Source: Halorubrum lacusprofundi ATCC 49239 | Lineage (GTDB): Archaea; Halobacteriota; Halobacteria; Halobacteriales; Haloferacaceae | Assembly: GCF_000022205.1 (NCBI RefSeq) | Contig: NC_012030.1 | Coordinates: 1 to 64,000 of the forward strand | DNA length: 64,000 nt | Reading direction: 5' to 3' | Shown here: positions 59,846 to 64,000 of the stretch, in pieces | How positions within the stretch are numbered: position 1 is the first letter of the stretch | Layout of the letters: each line of letters starts with the position of its first letter | Notes under the pieces: generated by a model | Seen by the model: only the letters and a program-made list of their open reading frames with translations | Told to the model about the DNA's origin: nothing | Database searches by the model: none | Program-made: the position numbers and the translations under genes

Positions 59846-60799
59846 TCAGCTGGACCCGAGAGCGGAAATTCGGGGCTCGAACTCTTTTTCGAATTCGTCC
59901 ATCGCATCTACACCCCACTCAATCAGATGGTTTCGCTGGTCAGTAGTCAGTTCGGTGATCGTCCCGTCGAGATCCTTCGGCTGTTTAATTCGAGAGGCTT
60001 GTTTCTCGGGCAAGCGTTCCCACTCTAACTCGACGCCTAAATTCGTCTCAATATCTGTTTGTTCTTGTTTCAACGCCTCGAATATCTCCTCGTTACGTTC
60101 CTTATCCGGTGTGGAGATGTAGAGTTCAACGGAGAATTCCGGTCCCTGATGGAACGCCCATCCAAATCGAACCCTCGAAATACCAGCGCTGAACGTTAGA
60201 TAGCTCCGAGCTCCCGGCTTGAGTTTGTACCAGTTTGGACGTCTCTGAGAGTACGCCTCCACCATCTCGGTGAAGAACTGACGATAGCTGCGCTCGGAGT
60301 CGGAAAGAGACTCGGTACTAACTTCTCGTTCCCATTCGTTGGGCTCAACGACGACTTCGAACTCGAAGCCACGCTCCTCGGCCCCCTCGATACTCACGAC
60401 GCGAGGTTTGATCGCGAAGAATTTCGCACCTTTCGGCCCGGATTCGTTCAACCATTCGAGCACGCTCCGGTGCTCCGGTCGGAACTCTTCGGCGAGCCAC
60501 ATCGTGAACCCGGCGTTCTTCCCAGATGAGTACGTCAAGAGCTTACCCAAGTGATCATGGTCTGTCCTGTTGTATTGGTTCTCGATAACGACGGTCTCAC
60601 CTGTGTTCATCTCTCGTGCAACGATATCAGCCGAGAAATCGCCGACAGCTTCCTCTGCTCGTGCGTCCTCGATCTCTATTCCCAACTCCGACGCGAGCAG
60701 GTCGATGTTCTCCGTCAACCATCTTGTGAAATCTCGCTCCTCGTTTTCCCAGACCGAACGGAGTCCGTGTTCTTGGATTCGCGAGATATTCCGATCCAT
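59846..60799 (-). CDS. DUF4268 protein with nuclease-like N-terminus
   Basis: 317 residues from the ATG at 60799; an upstream extension to 60934 lacks similarity. ENEERDFTRWLTENIDLLAS, then FSADIVAREMNTGETVVIEN and YNRTDHDHLGKLLTYSSG form a PD-(D/E)xK-like fold (Asp in SADIV, Glu-x-Gln in ENQ). The C-terminal DUF4268 domain has SYLTFSAGISRVRFGWAFHQ and an FSVELYISTPDKERN strand. It may bind or cut DNA. It lies upstream of, and divergent from, the orc1 origin. Confidence 0.78.
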   Translation of the reverse strand: MDRNISRIQEHGLRSVWENEERDFTRWLTENIDLLASELGIEIEDARAEEAVGDFSADIVAREMNTGETVVIENQYNRTDHDHLGKLLTYSSGKNAGFTMWLAEEFRPEHRSVLEWLNESGPKGAKFFAIKPRVVSIEGAEERGFEFEVVVEPNEWEREVSTESLSDSERSYRQFFTEMVEAYSQRRPNWYKLKPGARSYLTFSAGISRVRFGWAFHQGPEFSVELYISTPDKERNEEIFEALKQEQTDIETNLGVELEWERLPEKQASRIKQPKDLDGTITELTTDQRNHLIEWGVDAMDEFEKEFEPRISALGSS

Positions 60800-60879
60800 G
60801 AGCACCCTTCTCAGGGGGATCTGATAAAACGCCGTGAGGCGTGTACTCCTAGAGTGCGGTTCATTGCGACTCGTTGCCG

Positions 60880-61090
60880 GACGCATCCCCCCTACCCCAG
60901 GGGAGATTGATCTGAAGGCGGTGAATTTGATCACTGTTCCCCTGCGGAGACAGCCCTAGGATCGTCTGTATCTCGTTGTTACGGGATTCAACTTACCGTC
61001 TAGTATCTCAATGATTTGCTGGACGCACCCCCCTCTGTCCCTGTCTTCTACCCGAGGCACAGTAGAATCACAGGGGAACCAACATCGACA
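60880..61090. other. Probable replication origin with inverted CAGGGGAAC boxes
   Basis: Upstream of orc1, GTTCCCCTG at about 60938 and CAGGGGAAC at about 61071 form an inverted pair; CCCAGGGGAG near 60894 is a third related box. ORB-like G-tract repeats around an A+T-containing core next to an orc1 gene are typical of haloarchaeal origins. No duplex-unwinding element has been proved here. Confidence 0.55.
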
Positions 61091-61141
61091 TTCTAGACAC
61101 TACCCCGTCTACTAGACCGGAAGACATGTAGGACATGGGGG

Positions 61142-61150
61142 TTTTATATA
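61142..61150 (+). promoter_or_regulatory. TATA element of orc1
   Basis: TTTTATATA lies 23-31 bases before the ATG at 61173, a good archaeal TATA box for a leaderless mRNA. Confidence 0.6.
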
Positions 61151-61172
61151 CAACACATGAAAACGGAAGCGT

Positions 61173-62441
61173 ATGAAGGCGTTCGGTGACGAGGACACGA
61201 TCTTCGAGGACATGGACGTCCTCAACCCCAACGAGCAGACGTACCAGCCCGAGTCGCTGCCGGAGCGCGAGGTCGAACTCGATCAGATCCACTCTGCCCT
61301 CCGTCCAGCGACGATGGGCTCGACGCCGCTCAACTTGATCGTATACGGTCAATCTGGTCAAGGGAAGACAGTCGGAATCCGTCTCAAGACCGACCAACTT
61401 CAGGAGTACGCCGATGGCTCCGAGATGGACCTCACTGTGGTTCACATTCGTTGTAAGGGCATGGACGGCTCCTACCACGTCCTGACACACCTCGTCAAGA
61501 GACTCCGTGAGAAGCGATTTGGACCCGGTGAGGAGCTCCCGAGCGGTCACCAGCGGAAGACTCTCCTCAACATGGTGATCGAGAATCTGGAGAAGATCGG
61601 CGGGACGGTCATCGTTGTCCTCGACGAGATCGACGCCATCGGTGACGACGACTACATCCTCTACGAACTCCCGCGGTCGAATCCGGACGGTGTCCGTCTC
61701 TCGCTCATCGGGATCACGAACGATCTCCAGTTCCGCGAGAACCTCGACGCCGATGTCCGGTCAAGCCTCGGCGAAGACGAGGTCCGCTTCGAGCCGTACG
61801 ATGCTGATCAGCTTCGCAACATCCTCGCACGACGTGCCGTCGGTGCCCTCCGTGACACGTATTTCGAGGACAATATCGAGGACTATCAGTATCTCCGAAG
61901 CGAGATTCTGAGTGACGACACGATCCCGCTTGCCGCGGCGTTAGGTGCACAGGATACGGGAGACGCTCGTGAGGCGATCCGCCTGCTGTTCCGTGCGACC
62001 CGGTTTGCCGACGATAGGGGAGAGAGCACCGTCACAGAGGAGCACGTGCGTGAAGCACGGAATTTCCTTGAGACAAAGGCCATCGAGTCGGGGATTCAGA
62101 CGCTCCCGAACCAGCGAATGCTCGCGCTCATGGCGGTCACGTATCACGGGATACACGGCGACACACCTGTGACGACGACGCCCATCTACACCCAGTACAA
62201 GACCTTCTGTGAGTACGTGGACGTGAACGTCCTCTCGAACCGGCGATTCCGTGACCGGCTCAACGATCTCGCCGATACGAACGTGCTCAATAAGCGGCAG
62301 GGTCGGGGTCGTGGAGACGAAAACCAGTATTCGCTGGCGGTCGACCTTGATACGGCGCTCGAGAACCTCCCGAAGGAATCGGAGCGTCTCGGGGATGTTG
62401 CAAAGATTCTCCGAGAACAAGGTGGTGTTGCGGGTAACTAA
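61173..62441 (+). CDS. orc1/cdc6: Orc1/Cdc6-family replication initiator
   Basis: 422 residues. The AAA+ core has Walker A VYGQSGQGKT (near residue 58-67), Walker B VIVVLDEIDAIG (about 147-158), sensor 1 IGITNDLQF and sensor 2 region DAREAIRLLFRAT. The C-terminal winged helix (about 330-400, with LSNRRFRDRLNDLADTNVLN) binds origin DNA. It should load the MCM helicase at the adjacent origin-like repeats. Many haloarchaeal plasmids and integrated elements carry their own Orc1. Confidence 0.92.
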   Translation: MKAFGDEDTIFEDMDVLNPNEQTYQPESLPEREVELDQIHSALRPATMGSTPLNLIVYGQSGQGKTVGIRLKTDQLQEYADGSEMDLTVVHIRCKGMDGSYHVLTHLVKRLREKRFGPGEELPSGHQRKTLLNMVIENLEKIGGTVIVVLDEIDAIGDDDYILYELPRSNPDGVRLSLIGITNDLQFRENLDADVRSSLGEDEVRFEPYDADQLRNILARRAVGALRDTYFEDNIEDYQYLRSEILSDDTIPLAAALGAQDTGDAREAIRLLFRATRFADDRGESTVTEEHVREARNFLETKAIESGIQTLPNQRMLALMAVTYHGIHGDTPVTTTPIYTQYKTFCEYVDVNVLSNRRFRDRLNDLADTNVLNKRQGRGRGDENQYSLAVDLDTALENLPKESERLGDVAKILREQGGVAGN

Positions 62442-62538
62442 CTCCCAAGCGCCATCTCAACAAGGTTGATCAAGTACCGAGATAGACTGCTACTCTAACG
62501 AGACAGCTTTTTGCTAATACCGAGGATATCTACATTGA

Positions 62539-63408
62539 ATGGTGGAGCCGATCTTAAAATGGGCGGGTGGGAAGCGCCAGCTTCTCTCAGAAATCACGGC
62601 GCTGTTTCCGACCACATATGAGGCGTATCACGAACCGTTCGTGGGAGGTGGTGCTGTCTTTTTTGATCAGGATCCTGATAATGGAACGATCAACGATCTG
62701 AACACGCGGTTAACTACTTTTTATGAGATCGTTCGAGACCAACCGGACGCCCTTATTGCCGAGAACAAGACACACGAGCATACGGAAGAATACTACTATA
62801 ACGCTCGCTCGGAGTTCAATACGCTCCTTACACAGTCGACTCCAACACAGGACGAGCGAGTCCGCGAGGCGAGCTTACTTTTATATTTGAATCGGACATG
62901 TTTCAACGGATTGTATCGGGAGAACAGTAATGGCGAATTCAACGTCTCTTTCGGACGGTATTCGAATCCAGATTGGATACAAGAACAGCGAATTCGGAAG
63001 GCATCACGCGTTCTCCAAGACACGGCAGTGTTCAATACGGATTTCAGCTACGTCGTCGATGAGGCCTCTAGTGGCGATCTTGTGTATTTTGATCCCCCGT
63101 ACGAACCGGTGTCGAAAACCGCGGATTTCAATTCATATCAGGCGGGCGGATTTGACCGAGAGGACCAACGCCGACTTCGTGATGTCGTGATAGAACTCAC
63201 GGAAATGGATGTTTCCGTGATTCTCTCTAATTCGCCGCCGGTCACGGAATTATACGAAGGCCACGATGTGTTCTCGATCAGATACGTAGACGCCACTCGT
63301 GCAATAAATAGCGATGCCGGTAGTCGGGGGGAGGTCTCGGAAGTACTCATTACGAACGTTCCGGCAGATGAGCAGCGGCGAAAGACTCTCTCCGACTTTA
63401 CTGAATGA
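62539..63408 (+). CDS. D12-class DNA adenine N6-methyltransferase (Dam-like)
   Basis: 289 residues. The FxGxG-like SAM motif is in EPFVGGGAVFF after the class-specific LKWAGGKRQLL, and the catalytic motif IV is DPPYEPVSKT. The order fits class D12 enzymes (Dam/DpnM-type). It may protect DNA against a partner nuclease: the convergent gene, 16 bases past the stop, is the best candidate. Codon use here is somewhat more A+T-rich than orc1. Target sequence unknown. Confidence 0.88.
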   Translation: MVEPILKWAGGKRQLLSEITALFPTTYEAYHEPFVGGGAVFFDQDPDNGTINDLNTRLTTFYEIVRDQPDALIAENKTHEHTEEYYYNARSEFNTLLTQSTPTQDERVREASLLLYLNRTCFNGLYRENSNGEFNVSFGRYSNPDWIQEQRIRKASRVLQDTAVFNTDFSYVVDEASSGDLVYFDPPYEPVSKTADFNSYQAGGFDREDQRRLRDVVIELTEMDVSVILSNSPPVTELYEGHDVFSIRYVDATRAINSDAGSRGEVSEVLITNVPADEQRRKTLSDFTE

Positions 63409-63423
63409 ACTGTCGAAGATCGC

Positions 63424-63999
63424 TCAACGTGGCGTTGAGGCTAGAACGTATTGTTGCTCGGATCCTCGACCGCTCGTCGTGATTTCAGGGAGGCGGACAA
63501 GCCACTGTCCAACGGTTCGGGCACGTCGACGAGTGGTTGAATCCGAGAGATCTGTTTCGGCTGCGAGGATCTCCGTAATATCACGTCGGGAGAGAGTACC
63601 GTCTTCTTCTAGTTGAGTGTATACACGGGAGATGATCTCGACATCACGGATCTGCTGTGTGAGGAGGCTATCCGCGGATTCTCGATTGCCACGATCGAGG
63701 TACGTGAGGTATTCCTCACCGAGCCGAGTGAGCCCCCAATGACGGATCGTATGGTTGTCGATTTCGATCTCCTGGTCTTTGTGAAGAAACTGAAGAAGCC
63801 ACGCGGCAATACCGTAATAATCCGCTTGCCGCGGATCGAACGTGTCTGTATCCGTCTGTCTCCGAACGTATTCTGCGATATCGGGGTTGATGTCAGAACC
63901 CGTTCCAACCGCTCGGATGACAGTGCGTATTACGTCAAAATTGTCCGCTTGTGGGACCTCTAGCGGCGGGATTGAGTCGGTTCGCTCCGGCTTCTCGAA
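63424..63999 (-). CDS. Winged-helix protein, probable methyltransferase partner (5' end outside window)
   Basis: An open frame of 191 codons runs from the window edge to a TGA at 63424-63426; the start lies outside. The visible part is helical, with FDPRQADYYGIAAWLLQFLH and HWGLTRLGEEYLTYLDRGN. A C-terminal winged helix follows (SRRDITEILAAETDLSDSTT, RRRARTVGQWLVRL). It converges on the D12 methyltransferase. Similar winged helices end some type II restriction or AAA-associated proteins, so it could be the cognate nuclease; no catalytic motif is in the visible part. Confidence 0.7.
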   Translation of the reverse strand, partial: FEKPERTDSIPPLEVPQADNFDVIRTVIRAVGTGSDINPDIAEYVRRQTDTDTFDPRQADYYGIAAWLLQFLHKDQEIEIDNHTIRHWGLTRLGEEYLTYLDRGNRESADSLLTQQIRDVEIISRVYTQLEEDGTLSRRDITEILAAETDLSDSTTRRRARTVGQWLVRLPEITTSGRGSEQQYVLASTPR

Positions 64000-64000
64000 C

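Overview
This 64 kb window comes from a halophilic archaeon (class Halobacteria). The signs are strongly acidic proteins, ATGA-coupled operons, short A+T-rich TATA elements about 20-30 bases before start codons, bacterio-opsin-activator-type regulators, Tat lipoprotein signals, a type IV pilin with an archaeal prepilin leader, an Orc1/Cdc6 initiator, a TATA-binding protein gene and ISH8-like insertion sequences. The many IS scars, pseudogenes, toxin-antitoxin genes and defence genes suggest a megaplasmid or a chromosomal accessory region. No rRNA, confident tRNA or CRISPR array was seen.

Left part (1-20 kb). Eight co-directional, mostly overlapping genes (1-8.06 kb) encode a Dpp/Opp-type ABC importer (two permeases, two ATPases; the binding protein is presumably upstream), a hydantoinase/dihydropyrimidinase-like amidohydrolase, an M20-type N-carbamoyl-amino-acid hydrolase, a DUF3830 protein and a D-2-hydroxyacid dehydrogenase. 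This looks like uptake and breakdown of a cyclic ureide. An FAH-family hydrolase and a receiver-GAF-HTH regulator follow on the other strand. Then come a decayed histidine kinase, a two-gene exopolysaccharide operon (membrane GT2 synthase plus zinc-ribbon/membrane polysaccharide deacetylase) and a graveyard of broken genes (beta-grasp protein, serpin, GNAT, DoxX). A 1.07 kb IS sits directly against an orphan ISH8 end.

Defence island (20.4-39.5 kb). Genes 20914-28912 form one coupled unit: AbrB-like protein, 1432-aa nuclease/N6-adenine methyltransferase, SNF2-type helicase and a TATA-binding protein. A DUF262/DUF1524 (GmrSD-like) gene converges on it. From 33.0 to 39.5 kb lies a second cluster: a QueC-like enzyme, a PfkB kinase/nucleoside deoxyribosyltransferase fusion, a Gly-led acidic protein with two HIRAN-like domains, a RipA-like membrane protein, two MTH538-type TIR proteins, a third nucleotide-signalling-type protein and a class III cyclase cut by an ISH8 copy. 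This is the best candidate for an undescribed immune system.

Middle and right (39.5-64 kb). The first ISH8 copy is followed by two histidine kinases, a VapBC-type module, a 1003-aa HTH protein, TRAM and HTH proteins, a pilin, an internally duplicated membrane protein and a Tat lipoprotein. The lipoprotein gene lies between inverted 49-base repeats, next to a compact tyrosine recombinase. A PadR regulator and an HTH_10-type regulator cut by the second ISH8 copy follow. The end holds a metallophosphoesterase with a nonsense-split N-terminus, a DUF4268 protein, a probable replication origin with orc1, and a D12-class adenine methyltransferase convergent with a partial winged-helix protein running off the window.
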